This document shows, in pieces, positions 47,873 to 56,929 of a stretch of DNA of 64,000 nucleotides. The stretch is from Bacillota bacterium (lineage in GTDB: Bacteria > Bacillota > Bacilli > Paenibacillales > NBRC-103111), in the NCBI GenBank assembly GCA_023388055.1, contig JAEWGW010000025.1, positions 62,001 through 126,000 on the forward strand. Reading direction: 5' to 3'. The notes under the pieces were generated by a model. The model saw only the letters and a program-made list of their open reading frames with translations. It searched no databases and had not been told where the DNA came from. The position numbers and the translations under genes are program-made. Position 1 is the stretch's first letter; each line of letters begins with the position of its first letter.

Positions 47873-49098
47873 GTATGCAAGGCAACATGGGCAAGATGAC
47901 ATCCAGCAGCTCCTTGCCGGGAGAATCGAAGCTGTCCGTGACCGCGGGATGGACGATGGTAGTCGGCATTATTCTGATTTCCCTGACCATGCGCTCTCCC
48001 CTCACCTCGGTGGGCCCGTTATTATCCTCCATCCGCGAGGCGCTTGGCTTAACGAATACGGTGGCAGGCTTGATCACAGCCTTGCCCTTATTGGCCTTTT
48101 GCGCGCTTTCCCCGTTTGCGCCGGGACTGGCACGGCAATTTGGCTTGGAAAAGGTTCTGCTTTATTCCTTGTTTGTGCTGATGGCCGGGTTTGCCGTCCG
48201 CCTGATGCCCGCAACCGTTCCTTTAATTGGAGGCACGGTTCTGATCGGATTGGCCATCGCAGTCTTCAATGTGCTGCTTCCCAGTCTGGTGAAGCGGGAT
48301 TTCCCCCTGCAGGTGGGGATCATGACGGGTGTTTATACGGTAAGCATGAACTTGTGCGGGGCGTTGGCCTCGGGGACAAGCGTTCCGTTGGCACGCGGTT
48401 TGGGCTGGAATGGCGCATTGGGGATATGGGGAGTGCTGGTTCCCATTACGGCGTTATTCTGGTTCCTGCGAATCCGGTCCGGCCGCACGGCAGCCGGGTC
48501 AATGCCGGGAGCACTGAAGCGGAGAAGTCTGTGGCGTTCGCCGCTGGCATGGACAGTGGCTCTTTTTATGGGGATGCAGTCTCTGGTTTTTTATGTAACC
48601 ATTTCGTGGTTCCCAGATTTGTTCGTTAGCCGGGGGTTAAGCGACAGCAGTGCAGGCTGGATGATTTCCCTGCTGCAGCTGTCCCAATTGCCGGTCACCT
48701 TCCTGGTGCCGATCCTTGCAGGCCGTATGAAAAATCAGCGTCTGTTGGTGATCGTCATGGCGGTACTTATGCTTGCTTCATTAGGGGGGATGTATCTGGA
48801 CATAGGCGGCAACAGTCTTATCCCGCTGTGGATCATCCTCCTCGGCATTGGCGGCGGAACCTCCTTTGCCTTGGCCATGATTTTCCTTACGCTGCGGACG
48901 AAGGATGCCCAGGACGCGGCTTCGCTGTCCGGCATGTCCCAAGCGGTGGGGTATTTGCTAGCCGCAAGCGGGCCGACCCTGTTTGGTTGGCTTCACGATG
49001 TGTCGGGAGGCTGGAGCATTCCGCTATTGCTGCTGCTTGTTGTCACCGGCTTGCTGTTTCTGTGCGGCTGGGGGGCTTCCCGGAATCGTACGGTTTGA
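47869..49098 (+). CDS. MFS transporter, CynX/NimT type
   Basis: The 409-residue protein has 12 predicted transmembrane segments. It contains LRSPLTSVGPLL-like sequence (MRSPLTSVGPLLSSI) and ALPLLAFCALSPFAPGLA, typical of the CynX/YycB family whose known members move cyanate, nitroimidazole or nucleoside-like compounds. It starts inside the regulator stop codon (ATGA). The substrate is unknown. Confidence 0.88.
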   Translation: MSMQGNMGKMTSSSSLPGESKLSVTAGWTMVVGIILISLTMRSPLTSVGPLLSSIREALGLTNTVAGLITALPLLAFCALSPFAPGLARQFGLEKVLLYSLFVLMAGFAVRLMPATVPLIGGTVLIGLAIAVFNVLLPSLVKRDFPLQVGIMTGVYTVSMNLCGALASGTSVPLARGLGWNGALGIWGVLVPITALFWFLRIRSGRTAAGSMPGALKRRSLWRSPLAWTVALFMGMQSLVFYVTISWFPDLFVSRGLSDSSAGWMISLLQLSQLPVTFLVPILAGRMKNQRLLVIVMAVLMLASLGGMYLDIGGNSLIPLWIILLGIGGGTSFALAMIFLTLRTKDAQDAASLSGMSQAVGYLLAASGPTLFGWLHDVSGGWSIPLLLLLVVTGLLFLCGWGASRNRTV

Positions 49099-49153
49099 TT
49101 AGAGGCCTCTGAATCGGCGAAGCCGGCTTGGGGGCCTGCTTCGGAGTCTGCTC

Positions 49154-49420
49154 TCTAACGAATCTGAGCCACGCTATTTCGCGAAAAAAGCCACAAACAA
49201 AAATCTAACGAATCTGAGCCACGCTATTCTCCGGTTTAGAGGCCATTTCGGCGCTCCTTCGGACCAATAGCGTGGCTAGGATTCGTTAGATTTCCAACAT
49301 GCCTCTATTCGCCCAAATAGAGTGGCTCAGATTCGTTAGGTTTCAAATGAAACCTATCGCAGTCAAGTAGCCTGCGGCCGGGCCATGTTATTTCTGGTAG
49401 CGTATCACAGGTCCGTTAGG
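49154..49420. repeat. Palindromic intergenic repeat cluster
   Basis: A 25-base unit with core TAACGAATCTGAGCCACGC occurs at 49154-49178 and 49204-49228. It recurs inverted at 49266-49290 and 49316-49340 with one or two changes, and as a degenerate inverted copy at 49396-49420. Spacing within the direct and inverted pairs is 50 bases. The direct and inverted groups could fold into large hairpins between the MFS gene and mrpG. No coding frame is seen in 49099-49458. Confidence 0.75.
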
Positions 49421-49458
49421 TTTCAAATGGGTCCCAATTGGTTAGCGCTTCTCCGGCA

Positions 49459-49860
49459 TTACTGCTCCTTCGCAACCTCCCCGCCGTTCCCGGCCTCTCC
49501 TGTAACCCCGGGACTGCCGGCATGCTTCAAGTCGTCTCTCACGGTGCTTTGATCAAGGGGCACACCGGAACGGTAAGCGGCCCGCCCGTTGAGATGCCCC
49601 GCAACCGGAGAGGTGATAAACACGAATACAATTCCCAGAAGCAGCTTGACGCTGACATGGCCGTCTTTGATCAACAGGTACAGGAAAGCGCCGGTCAGCA
49701 CCAACAGTACCCCTAAGGTTGCGCTTTTGGTGGCGGCATGGGAGCGGAGATACACATCCGGCAGCCGGATCAGCCCGAAGGCGCCTAATGCCCCGAACAA
49801 AGCCCCGATCAGGATCACCACTACAGCGAGCAGCTCAATTCCCTTCGTTATCATCTCCAT
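49459..49860 (-). CDS. mrpG: Na+/H+ antiporter subunit MrpG
   Basis: The 133-residue protein has three TM segments: LLAVVVILIGALFGALGAFG, TLGVLLVLTGAFLYLL and VKLLLGIVFVFITSP. It shows the MnhG/PhaG signature LIRLPDVYLRSHAATKSATLG and ends in a polar tail that is longer than usual. It is the last gene of the mrp operon and overlaps mrpF by 26 bases. MrpG stabilises the antiporter complex. Confidence 0.92.
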   Translation of the reverse strand: MEMITKGIELLAVVVILIGALFGALGAFGLIRLPDVYLRSHAATKSATLGVLLVLTGAFLYLLIKDGHVSVKLLLGIVFVFITSPVAGHLNGRAAYRSGVPLDQSTVRDDLKHAGSPGVTGEAGNGGEVAKEQ

Positions 49861-50128
49861 GCTCCATCACCACCCCTCTTTCAATATATTTCGCAAATGC
49901 GGTGGTCCCGATAAACGTAAGAATGCCGATCACCAGAATAATATCGATGAACACCTGGGTGTCCAGTAAAAGACTGACAATGGCGATAATCGCCAGCAGG
50001 TTAATGCCGATAGCATCCAGCGCGGCAATCCGGTCCGGCATGGACGGTCCCTTGATCAAGCGGTAGGTGCAGCCCAGAATGGCCAAGGCCAGAATCGAAA
50101 GCGAAACAAGCAGCAGGAAATCGGTCAA
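49835..50128 (-). CDS. mrpF: Na+/H+ antiporter subunit MrpF
   Basis: The 97-residue protein has three TM segments with the MnhF motif RLIKGPSMPDRIAALDAIGIN. It overlaps mrpE by four bases and mrpG by 26. It is a small membrane subunit of the Mrp complex, required for antiport. Confidence 0.93.
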   Translation of the reverse strand: MTDFLLLVSLSILALAILGCTYRLIKGPSMPDRIAALDAIGINLLAIIAIVSLLLDTQVFIDIILVIGILTFIGTTAFAKYIERGVVMEHGDDNEGN

Positions 50129-50604
50129 GGCCTTGTCACCTCCATAATGGCTTTTTCGAATGTGCTTCTGATTTGGTCAACGGCTTCGTCCACATCCTCC
50201 ATATCCATGGCATGGATGTATAAGGTGCTTTTGTCCGGAGAGACCTCCAAGGTCAACGTGCCCGGAGTCAGACAGATAAGACAGGCCAACAGGGTGATTT
50301 CCCAGTCGGACCGAAGTGTCGTTTCATAGGCAAAAATGGCGGGGCGGATCGTAAGCTTAGGCCGGAGCAAATGACGCGCAACGGTGAGGCTGGAGATGAA
50401 CAGCTCCCGGATGAAGATCCCCAGCAGCTTCAGCACCGCCCACAACCGGGTTAGATAAAAACCCGCCGGCCGGAATCGCCTTAATGCCAGAATGATCAGG
50501 GCGCCTACTGTGAAGCCGATGAAAAATTGCAGAGCGGACATTTCATTAAACAAAAACATCCACACAACCGCAATCACGATATTCAAACTAAATTGTGAGC
50601 CCAT
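50125..50604 (-). CDS. mrpE: Na+/H+ antiporter subunit MrpE
   Basis: AGGAGGT lies directly before the ATG at 50604. The 159-residue protein has N-terminal TM segments and the MnhE motif TLTPGTLTLEVSPDKSTLYI-like (TPGTLTLEVSPDKSTLYIHA). The MITE ends directly before the ribosome binding site. MrpE is the subunit needed for assembly. Confidence 0.93.
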   Translation of the reverse strand: MGSQFSLNIVIAVVWMFLFNEMSALQFFIGFTVGALIILALRRFRPAGFYLTRLWAVLKLLGIFIRELFISSLTVARHLLRPKLTIRPAIFAYETTLRSDWEITLLACLICLTPGTLTLEVSPDKSTLYIHAMDMEDVDEAVDQIRSTFEKAIMEVTRP

Positions 50605-50620
50605 GCCGGTTACCTCCTAA

Positions 50621-50782
50621 GGGTCTGTCTTTAAACTCCGAGGGGAGCAGATTTTGGCGAATTTTCGTTCCAGGCAAGGCACTTTCGTGAAGGCGTACCG
50701 GGGGTACGTCAAACGGAAGTAACGATAGCAAGGGGCGAAAAGGCGGTGAAAGATGCCCTCAAGTGGGGTTGAAGACAGGCCC
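50621..50782. mobile_element. 162-bp MITE inserted between mrpE and mrpD
   Basis: The element is flanked by TAA at 50618-50620 and 50783-50785, a target duplication (TA or TAA). Its ends are imperfect inverted repeats: GGGTCTGTCTTTAAACTCC and, from the other side, GGGCCTGTCTTCAACCCC. It has an internal palindrome (CGTACCGGGGGTACG) and no gene. TA-type duplication suggests an IS630/Tc1-like parent. It disrupts the otherwise overlapping mrpD-mrpE junction. Confidence 0.8.
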
Positions 50783-52252
50783 TAATACCGCTTCAATATA
50801 TAGCTCCGGCTGAAGAAGGATATCCCCTGCTCGAGAGGCTAACGCATACAGCCATTCGGAGCCGATGCCCATCAGAATGATCAGGCAGAACAGACTGCCC
50901 GCAGCAACCATCATGGCCGTCTCGTTGTGAGCCTTGGCGGGGAGAGGTGTTTTCTCCTCCCCCCAGAAGGCAAACATGAAAATCCGCAGCATGGAGTACA
51001 GCACGATGAGGCTGGTGGCCAGACTTATGGCGGTAAACAGATACATTCCGGCGTCCAGACCGCCGCGGAGGATCAGGAGTTTCCCCGCAAAACCGCTTAA
51101 AGGCGGAACTCCGGCCACCGCCAGGGACAGAATGAAGAACATCCAGCCCAGCAGGGGCCGCTTGCGCATAAGTCCGCCCATTTCGGTAATCCGTCCGGTT
51201 CCCGCCGCTTGGATGATCATCCCGCCCAGCATAAACATCAGAGCTTTGGCGGCCATATCGTGCATCAGATACAGCACCACTCCGTTTAAGGCATCTCCAG
51301 TGGCCACTGCAATGCCGAAGGCGGTAAAGCCGATGCTGATCACCACGTTGTAGTTCAAGATCCGCGGGACATCCCGGTACGCCACGGCGCCCGCGGCGCC
51401 CAGGATCATGGTGGCCGCACCCATCCAGCCCATCAGCGTGTGGCTGCTTAACGTTTCCTGATAGAAAATCAGCGTGAATGTCCGGATAAGAGCGTACAGC
51501 CCAACCTTGGTCAGCAGCGCTCCGAACAAGGCTCCGATCGCCGCAGGCGGCGCCCCGTAGGAGCCGGGCAGCCAGAAGAACAGGAATAAGCCGGCCTTCA
51601 GAGAAAATACGGTCAGGAACAGGACGCTCACCACCGTCAGCACTCCGCCGGGGCCAGCCTCAGCGATCCGGACGGAAAGATGGGCCATGTTCAGGGTGCC
51701 TGTTGCCGCATACAGATACGCCACCGAAGCGACAAACAGGGTGGAGGAAACGATGTTGATCAGGATATATTTCAGAGTTTCCCGCAGCTGTTGTTTGGTT
51801 CCGCCAAGGACGATCAAGGCATAGGAGGCGATGAGCATCACCTCGAAGCAGACAAACAGGTTGAAGATATCTCCCGTGAGGAAGGAGCCGGACACACCCG
51901 CCAGCAAAAATTGAAAGAACGGATAAAAATAATTCCGTTCCCGCTCCTCCCCGATACTGCCGAAGGAATATACCAGGCAGGCGGCGCTGACCACTGCCGT
52001 GCTGAGCACCAGCAAGGCCGCCAGCATATCCGCCGCAAACACGATGCCGTATGGAGGCAGCCAGCCGCCCATAAACAGGGTTTGGATTCCGTTTTGTTGG
52101 ACCTGGTACACCAGACCCGCCGATACCGCAATGTTCACCAGAGCGCTTGCGAGGCTGATGGTCCGCTGCAGCCGGATCCGTTCCTTCAGGAAAATCAGCG
52201 CCACAGCGGTGAACAGGGGCAATAACAAGGGTAATACCAGCCAGTTATTCAT
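50759..52252 (-). CDS. mrpD: Na+/H+ antiporter subunit MrpD, 3' end altered by MITE
   Basis: The 497-residue protein has 14 predicted TM segments and the proton-pump antiporter motif region, with KAGLFLFFWLPGSYGAPPAA and LMHDMAAKALMFMLGG. MrpD is homologous to complex I subunits and is one of the two main channel subunits. Its last seven residues (GPVFNPT) and stop come from the MITE. Without the insertion the frame would end in GGNRHGLTI and overlap mrpE. It overlaps mrpC by eight bases. Confidence 0.93.
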   Translation of the reverse strand: MNNWLVLPLLLPLFTAVALIFLKERIRLQRTISLASALVNIAVSAGLVYQVQQNGIQTLFMGGWLPPYGIVFAADMLAALLVLSTAVVSAACLVYSFGSIGEERERNYFYPFFQFLLAGVSGSFLTGDIFNLFVCFEVMLIASYALIVLGGTKQQLRETLKYILINIVSSTLFVASVAYLYAATGTLNMAHLSVRIAEAGPGGVLTVVSVLFLTVFSLKAGLFLFFWLPGSYGAPPAAIGALFGALLTKVGLYALIRTFTLIFYQETLSSHTLMGWMGAATMILGAAGAVAYRDVPRILNYNVVISIGFTAFGIAVATGDALNGVVLYLMHDMAAKALMFMLGGMIIQAAGTGRITEMGGLMRKRPLLGWMFFILSLAVAGVPPLSGFAGKLLILRGGLDAGMYLFTAISLATSLIVLYSMLRIFMFAFWGEEKTPLPAKAHNETAMMVAAGSLFCLIILMGIGSEWLYALASRAGDILLQPELYIEAVLGPVFNPT

Positions 52253-52583
52253 CCGTATTCCCCCTCAGCTCTTCCATGTTGTCGGTTCCCAGAGTTTGGT
52301 AGGCACGGTATGCCAGAACGAAGAAGAAGGCCGTGACCCCAAAGCTGATGACGATAGAGGTCAGAATCAGGGCTTGGGGCAGGGGATCCGTATAGGCCTC
52401 TGCCGCTTGGCCCAGGAAGGGTGCAGCCCCTGTTTTCAGGCCGGACATGGTCAAGAGCAGCAGATGCACCCCGTGGGTGAGCAGCGCCGTACCCAGAATA
52501 ATGCGCAGAAGACTTTTGGAGAGAAGCTGATACACACCAACGGCAAACAGCATGCCGATGGTCAACGCCATAAGCACCTCCAT
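52245..52583 (-). CDS. mrpC: Na+/H+ antiporter subunit MrpC
   Basis: The 112-residue protein has three TM segments and the MnhC/NuoK-like pattern GVYQLLSKSLLRIILGTALL, then DPLPQALILTSIVISFG. It overlaps the mrpA stop by one base and mrpD by eight. It is the NuoK homologue of the Mrp complex. Confidence 0.94.
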   Translation of the reverse strand: MEVLMALTIGMLFAVGVYQLLSKSLLRIILGTALLTHGVHLLLLTMSGLKTGAAPFLGQAAEAYTDPLPQALILTSIVISFGVTAFFFVLAYRAYQTLGTDNMEELRGNTDE

Positions 52584-55438
52584 TAGTTGTCCCTCCCTAT
52601 TGTGAAAAGAATCGTCATGGTTACACCCACGACGGCCATATAGACGCCCAGGTCAAAGAGCACAGCCGTGGCCAGCTCTGTTTTTCCCAGGATGGGCAAA
52701 TTGAAATACCCGAAGCTATGGGTCATAAAGGGAACGTCAAACAAAAAGGAGCCGGTCCCGGTCAAAAAGGCGGTCAAAAGACCGATGGCCGTTACCTTGC
52801 GGAAATCCAAGGGTACGGTCCGGGTGACATTCTTCATTCCGAAGGCGATTGCCAGCAAAACCAACGCAGCTGAGGTCATCAGCCCCCCGATGAACCCGCC
52901 TCCCGGATTGTTGTGTCCGGCCAGGAACAGGAACAGCGAGAAGGTCAGGATGATATACACCAACGTTTTGGTTATGGTTTGGAGAATGACGTCATTGCTT
53001 TTGACCAGGGGGAGCCGTGAACGGACAAGCTCTGCCGTTTTCCGCACCATTCCCGGCTGCAGCCGGAGCTTGATCAGCGCGTAGATGCCCAAGGAGGCAA
53101 TCCCCAGCACCGAAATTTCCAGCATGGTATCGAAGCCTCTGAAGTCCACCAGAATGACATTGACTACATTGTCGCCGCCGCCCAGGTTATGGCTTTCCTT
53201 CAGATAATACTCTGCAATGGACGGGAAAGGACTGCTTCCCCCGGCTGCCAGGGCAATCAGCGTTACCACCACACCGACTCCGGCTGCGATCAGGAAATTG
53301 GTCAGCTTGAAGGGAAGCTTGAAGCTTTCCTTCTTGAGCTCCGGCAGGTGGTAGAAGCACAGCAGGAACAAGGTAACGGACACGGTCTCCACAATGATTT
53401 GGGTCAAGGCCAGATCCGGCGCCCGGAATAAGACGAAAAACAAGGTGGCCAGATATCCTACGGCCCCGGTGAAGATAATAGCCGACATGCGGGAGCGGGC
53501 CAGGGGTACGGCAACCGCTGCCGTCAGCATAGCCAGCACCAGCAGCACCTCATAGAACGAGACGTTGGCCAGAGTGGGAATGCGGAAGCTGACCGAATCC
53601 GAGGTGAACAGCGCCGCGCCAGAGGCGGCAATCAGAAAGGCGAATATATAAATCAGGTAATGCCGGACAGAGCCGGTCATGTAGAACCCGGTCAGCCTGT
53701 TGGAATAACGCTCCAAACCCTCCAGTCCGCTGTCGTAGAGCTGATTCAACGAAAACCGGGGGGAGCCGGGAGACTGCCAGCGTTTCATATATCTGTGCAG
53801 CAGGTAAACCGCCGTTCCGGCAGCAATCACGCCCAAGGTCATCCATACCTCCGGCGTCCATCCGTGCCAGAAGGAGATGTGCACATGGTAGCTCCCGCCC
53901 ATTGCCGGGAGTATGGCTGCAAGCGCCGGTTCGATCAGATAGCGGGACAGCACATTCGGGAAAAATCCGAAAATCACCGTTCCTGAGGCCAGAATAACCG
54001 GAGGCAGCAGCAAACCCAGAGGAGCTTCGTGAGGCGTCCTCTCCAGCTTTTCCTTTTGCAGCCTTCCGCCGAAGCTTTTGAATACCACAATCATGCTGTA
54101 CACAAAGGTAAAGATGCTGGCCAGCCAGGCAATCACAGGGAAGAGCGTTCCCCATTGGGCCAAACCGAGCATATTCATGCTGCGGATATCCAGCACGGCC
54201 GTAAAGAACATTTCCTTACTCAGGAAGCCGCTGAACGGCGGCAGTCCTGCCATGGAAAACGCGCCGATGACCGCCACCGTGAAGGTTATCGGCATAACCG
54301 TCATAAGCCCGCCCAGATTGCGGATATCCCGTGTGCCGGTTTCGTGGTCGATAATGCCCACCACCATAAACAGCGCACCCTTGAACATGGCATGATTCAA
54401 GAGATGGAAGATCGCGGCAACGGCTGCTTTGGAGAAGAAAGCCGCCTGGTCCGGGTCCGCATAGAAGGCGGAGGCGGAGCCTAAGCCCAAGAGGCACATG
54501 ATCAGCCCCAGTTGGCTGATGGTGGAATAAGCAAGCAGCGCCTTCAGATCCGTCTGCCGGATGGCCTTCACAGCACCGTAGAGCAGAGTGATCAGCCCCA
54601 CGGAAGCGACGATCCATAACCATGCTCCCTGTCCGGCAAACAACGGTGTGAAGCGGGCCACCAGATACAGCCCGGCCTTGACCATTGTGGCGGAATGCAG
54701 ATACGCACTGACCGGAGTGGGCGCCTCCATGGCATCGGGAAGCCAGATGTGGAAGGGAAATTGGGCCGACTTGGTGAAGGCCCCCAGCAGGATCAGGACC
54801 ATGGCGGGAATAAAAAGACTGTGGCTGGAGATGGTGCCTACTTGACTGATGATTTCCCGGATGCTGAAGCTTCCGGTCAAAACATACAGCAGAAGAAATC
54901 CCCCGAACATGGCGAAGCCGCCGAACACTGTGATCAGCAGAGACTTTTGCGCGCCGTACACGGATTTTCCCCGGTGATTCCAGAAAGCGATCAGCAGGAA
55001 GGAGGAGATGCTGGTCAGCTCCCAAAATCCGTACAGCACCATCAGGTTGTCGGACAGCACAACGCCCAGCATGGCACCCATAAACAAAAGCAGGTAAACA
55101 TAGAAGAGATGCAGAGCTTCCTTGGTCTTATCCAAATAAAAAATGGAATATACCGTCACAAGCGTTCCCACGCCTGTGATCAGAAGCGCAAACAACAGCG
55201 CCAGCCCGTCCAGATAAAGCTGGAGGCGGATTCCCAGAGAGGGAATCCATGGGACAGAGGCGGCAACCGCCTCCCCTGCCTGAATGCCGGGAACCTGCAG
55301 GATGAAATAGACGAGCAACATCAATGAAGCCGGCAGTACAGCCCAGCCTGTATGCAGCCGGGGCGCCCAGCGGTGAACCAGCAGCACAAGAACGCAGAAT
55401 ACAAACGGAATAAGAATTGCAGCGTGCAGGAAAGACAA
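52583..55438 (-). CDS. mrpA: Na+/H+ antiporter subunit MrpA fused to MrpB
   Basis: I choose a TTG at 55438 because AAAGGAGG lies seven bases before it; 951 residues. The first 800 residues are MrpA: 18 or more TM segments, VLYGFWELTSISSFLLI, HSATMVKAGLYLVARFTPLF and LPPFSGFLSKE. The last 135 residues are MrpB (AGHNNPGGGFIGGL, VTRTVPLDFR). Bacillus subtilis makes the two separately, while fused forms occur in group 2 Mrp operons. This is the first gene of the operon. Mrp exchanges Na+ for protons. Confidence 0.94.
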   Translation of the reverse strand: MSFLHAAILIPFVFCVLVLLVHRWAPRLHTGWAVLPASLMLLVYFILQVPGIQAGEAVAASVPWIPSLGIRLQLYLDGLALLFALLITGVGTLVTVYSIFYLDKTKEALHLFYVYLLLFMGAMLGVVLSDNLMVLYGFWELTSISSFLLIAFWNHRGKSVYGAQKSLLITVFGGFAMFGGFLLLYVLTGSFSIREIISQVGTISSHSLFIPAMVLILLGAFTKSAQFPFHIWLPDAMEAPTPVSAYLHSATMVKAGLYLVARFTPLFAGQGAWLWIVASVGLITLLYGAVKAIRQTDLKALLAYSTISQLGLIMCLLGLGSASAFYADPDQAAFFSKAAVAAIFHLLNHAMFKGALFMVVGIIDHETGTRDIRNLGGLMTVMPITFTVAVIGAFSMAGLPPFSGFLSKEMFFTAVLDIRSMNMLGLAQWGTLFPVIAWLASIFTFVYSMIVVFKSFGGRLQKEKLERTPHEAPLGLLLPPVILASGTVIFGFFPNVLSRYLIEPALAAILPAMGGSYHVHISFWHGWTPEVWMTLGVIAAGTAVYLLHRYMKRWQSPGSPRFSLNQLYDSGLEGLERYSNRLTGFYMTGSVRHYLIYIFAFLIAASGAALFTSDSVSFRIPTLANVSFYEVLLVLAMLTAAVAVPLARSRMSAIIFTGAVGYLATLFFVLFRAPDLALTQIIVETVSVTLFLLCFYHLPELKKESFKLPFKLTNFLIAAGVGVVVTLIALAAGGSSPFPSIAEYYLKESHNLGGGDNVVNVILVDFRGFDTMLEISVLGIASLGIYALIKLRLQPGMVRKTAELVRSRLPLVKSNDVILQTITKTLVYIILTFSLFLFLAGHNNPGGGFIGGLMTSAALVLLAIAFGMKNVTRTVPLDFRKVTAIGLLTAFLTGTGSFLFDVPFMTHSFGYFNLPILGKTELATAVLFDLGVYMAVVGVTMTILFTIGRDN

Positions 55439-55691
55439 GCTATAACCTCCTTTGCGTAATGCCTTGCTTATAGCTTCCCCCATATCCTATAAAGTCCATG
55501 ACTTTTTCTGGAAGCCGGAAAAAGACAAAAAGAGCCCGCTTTTGGCAGGCTCCTCCGGGTTCATCCATATAAAATTCCTTGTTCATTATAGCGTCTTCGT
55601 TCCGTTATGTAAAGTCATTCCCGGTGAAGCGGGCGTATAAGCCCCCGCGGATCTGGAGATCACTTCATGTATAGGAAGGAGGTGCGTTAGG
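55439..55691. promoter_or_regulatory. mrp leader with a minus-strand terminator hairpin
   Basis: No gene is seen. On the minus strand GAGCC pairs with GGCTC (55552-55532) and TTTTTGTCTTTTT follows, about 80 bases before mrpA. It could be an attenuator of mrp or the end of the hydrolase transcript coming from 55928. The promoter position is unclear. Confidence 0.5.
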
Positions 55692-55931
55692 ATGCTCAAA
55701 TTTAAGATTGCGGTGTGTGCAGGTGTATTTCTGGCCGGGCTGGCCGCGGGATGGTTTTTGAATACCATGCTGATTCCGGAAACGGACCGGAATGCGGCAA
55801 AGCCGCCACCCGGCGACACTCTGCAAAGCCGTGCCTTGCACATGGAGGATAGGCAGAATTCCTTTAAGCCGCGGGAATATATCAAGGTCAATCGGGGGCT
55901 GCAGGATAACAGGCTTCCCGGTGAGGATTAA
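55692..55931 (+). CDS. Small secreted or membrane-anchored protein, unknown
   Basis: AAGGAGGTG precedes the ATG; 79 residues. Residues 4-27 form a signal-anchor helix (KIAVCAGVFLAGLAAGWFLN), followed by a polar, Pro/Arg-rich outside part. There is no lipobox. It lies between mrp and the hydrolase gene and its last codons overlap the hydrolase stop. Function unknown. Confidence 0.6.
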   Translation: MLKFKIAVCAGVFLAGLAAGWFLNTMLIPETDRNAAKPPPGDTLQSRALHMEDRQNSFKPREYIKVNRGLQDNRLPGED

Positions 55932-56782
55932 GTCTGTGCCAGAAACGCCAGCAGCTCGGGATGCAGGGCTTCCGAACCCTCGCCCAGCCATATCAGATGG
56001 CCCCAGGTATCAAGCAGCTGCAGCTTGGAGCCGGCAATATGCTGATGGGCACGGCGGGCATGTTCAACGGGCACTGTTGCATCATGAAGACTGTGCTGGA
56101 TAAGAGCAGGGCACCGGATATTGTTCAGGTCGGAATCCGTGATCGAGTTAATTTGGGGCAGATCCAGGAGAAAGCCGTGGCCGGACCGCTGTCTGCTGTT
56201 CATTTTGCAGAAGGCCAGGATATCGTCCTCCCTTGTACGGGCCAGTACCTCAGAAGAAGGAAGGGTGCTGAAGGAAGAGATCATTTGCCTGAACATAAAA
56301 CGGGGGAACCGGTTGCTCATGAACTTAACGGCGCCCCACGTATATTTTTCCATGGAGGCACCGAACAGGAGCTGTGAGACCTTGTAGATTTTATCCTGAG
56401 GAGAGTGCCATCTTCCTGATACAGCGCTTTGCAGAGTAAGACTTCGGACCCGTTGCGGATAATGCGAAGCCCAATAAATACCGGTGGCACCTCCGGCGGA
56501 GACGGCAATAACATCTATTCTATCCATACCCAAGTGATCCAGCAGCTCCGCATAGGCTTGGCAGGCCGTTCCCAGATCCTTCCCTATTCCGGCTGAGGTC
56601 TGTCCATATCCCGCCCTGGAGGGAGTAAGCAGGGAATAACCGCTCCCCAGAAGCTCGTCATAGCCGAATTCCTCCCGGCAATTGGAATGTCCGCCATGGA
56701 ATACAAGGACAGGCCTTCCCGCTCCCCGTATGGAGTATTCAATCATTAACCCATCCTTGGTTTGAAAGACATGTGTTTCCAC
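55928..56782 (-). CDS. Alpha/beta hydrolase
   Basis: The 284-residue protein has the alpha/beta-hydrolase order: HGGHS oxyanion motif (about 29-33), nucleophile Ser in VSAGGATG (about 95), Asp in LIQHSLHDATVP, and catalytic His in DTWGHLIWLGEG. No signal peptide is present. The substrate is unknown. It is divergent from the RsiW-like gene. Confidence 0.85.
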   Translation of the reverse strand: METHVFQTKDGLMIEYSIRGAGRPVLVFHGGHSNCREEFGYDELLGSGYSLLTPSRAGYGQTSAGIGKDLGTACQAYAELLDHLGMDRIDVIAVSAGGATGIYWASHYPQRVRSLTLQSAVSGRWHSPQDKIYKVSQLLFGASMEKYTWGAVKFMSNRFPRFMFRQMISSFSTLPSSEVLARTREDDILAFCKMNSRQRSGHGFLLDLPQINSITDSDLNNIRCPALIQHSLHDATVPVEHARRAHQHIAGSKLQLLDTWGHLIWLGEGSEALHPELLAFLAQT

Positions 56783-56843
56783 GGGTCAAACCCTCCTGAA
56801 CGTTACCTGTTTGTCTATAATCTAGCACATGTCCATAAAAAAC

Positions 56844-56869
56844 GAAACCAATGGCCGTCACAATCCGTA
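56844..56869 (+). promoter_or_regulatory. Sigma-W-like ECF promoter
   Basis: GAAAC (56844-56848) is followed after 17 bases by CGTA (56866-56869), close to the TGAAAC-N16-CGTA consensus of sigma W. It lies before the RsiW-like gene. Confidence 0.5.
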
Positions 56870-56929
56870 AGAGGTATTGATGTGCCTTTTAGCGGGTTTG
56901 CATACACCCCTAAGAAAGGAGTGACGGAC

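Noticed and set aside
49154..49420. Short evenly spaced repeats as a CRISPR array
   Set aside because: The units change orientation, spacing is uneven (50, 62, 50, 80) and the sequence between them is not spacer-like; no cas gene is nearby.
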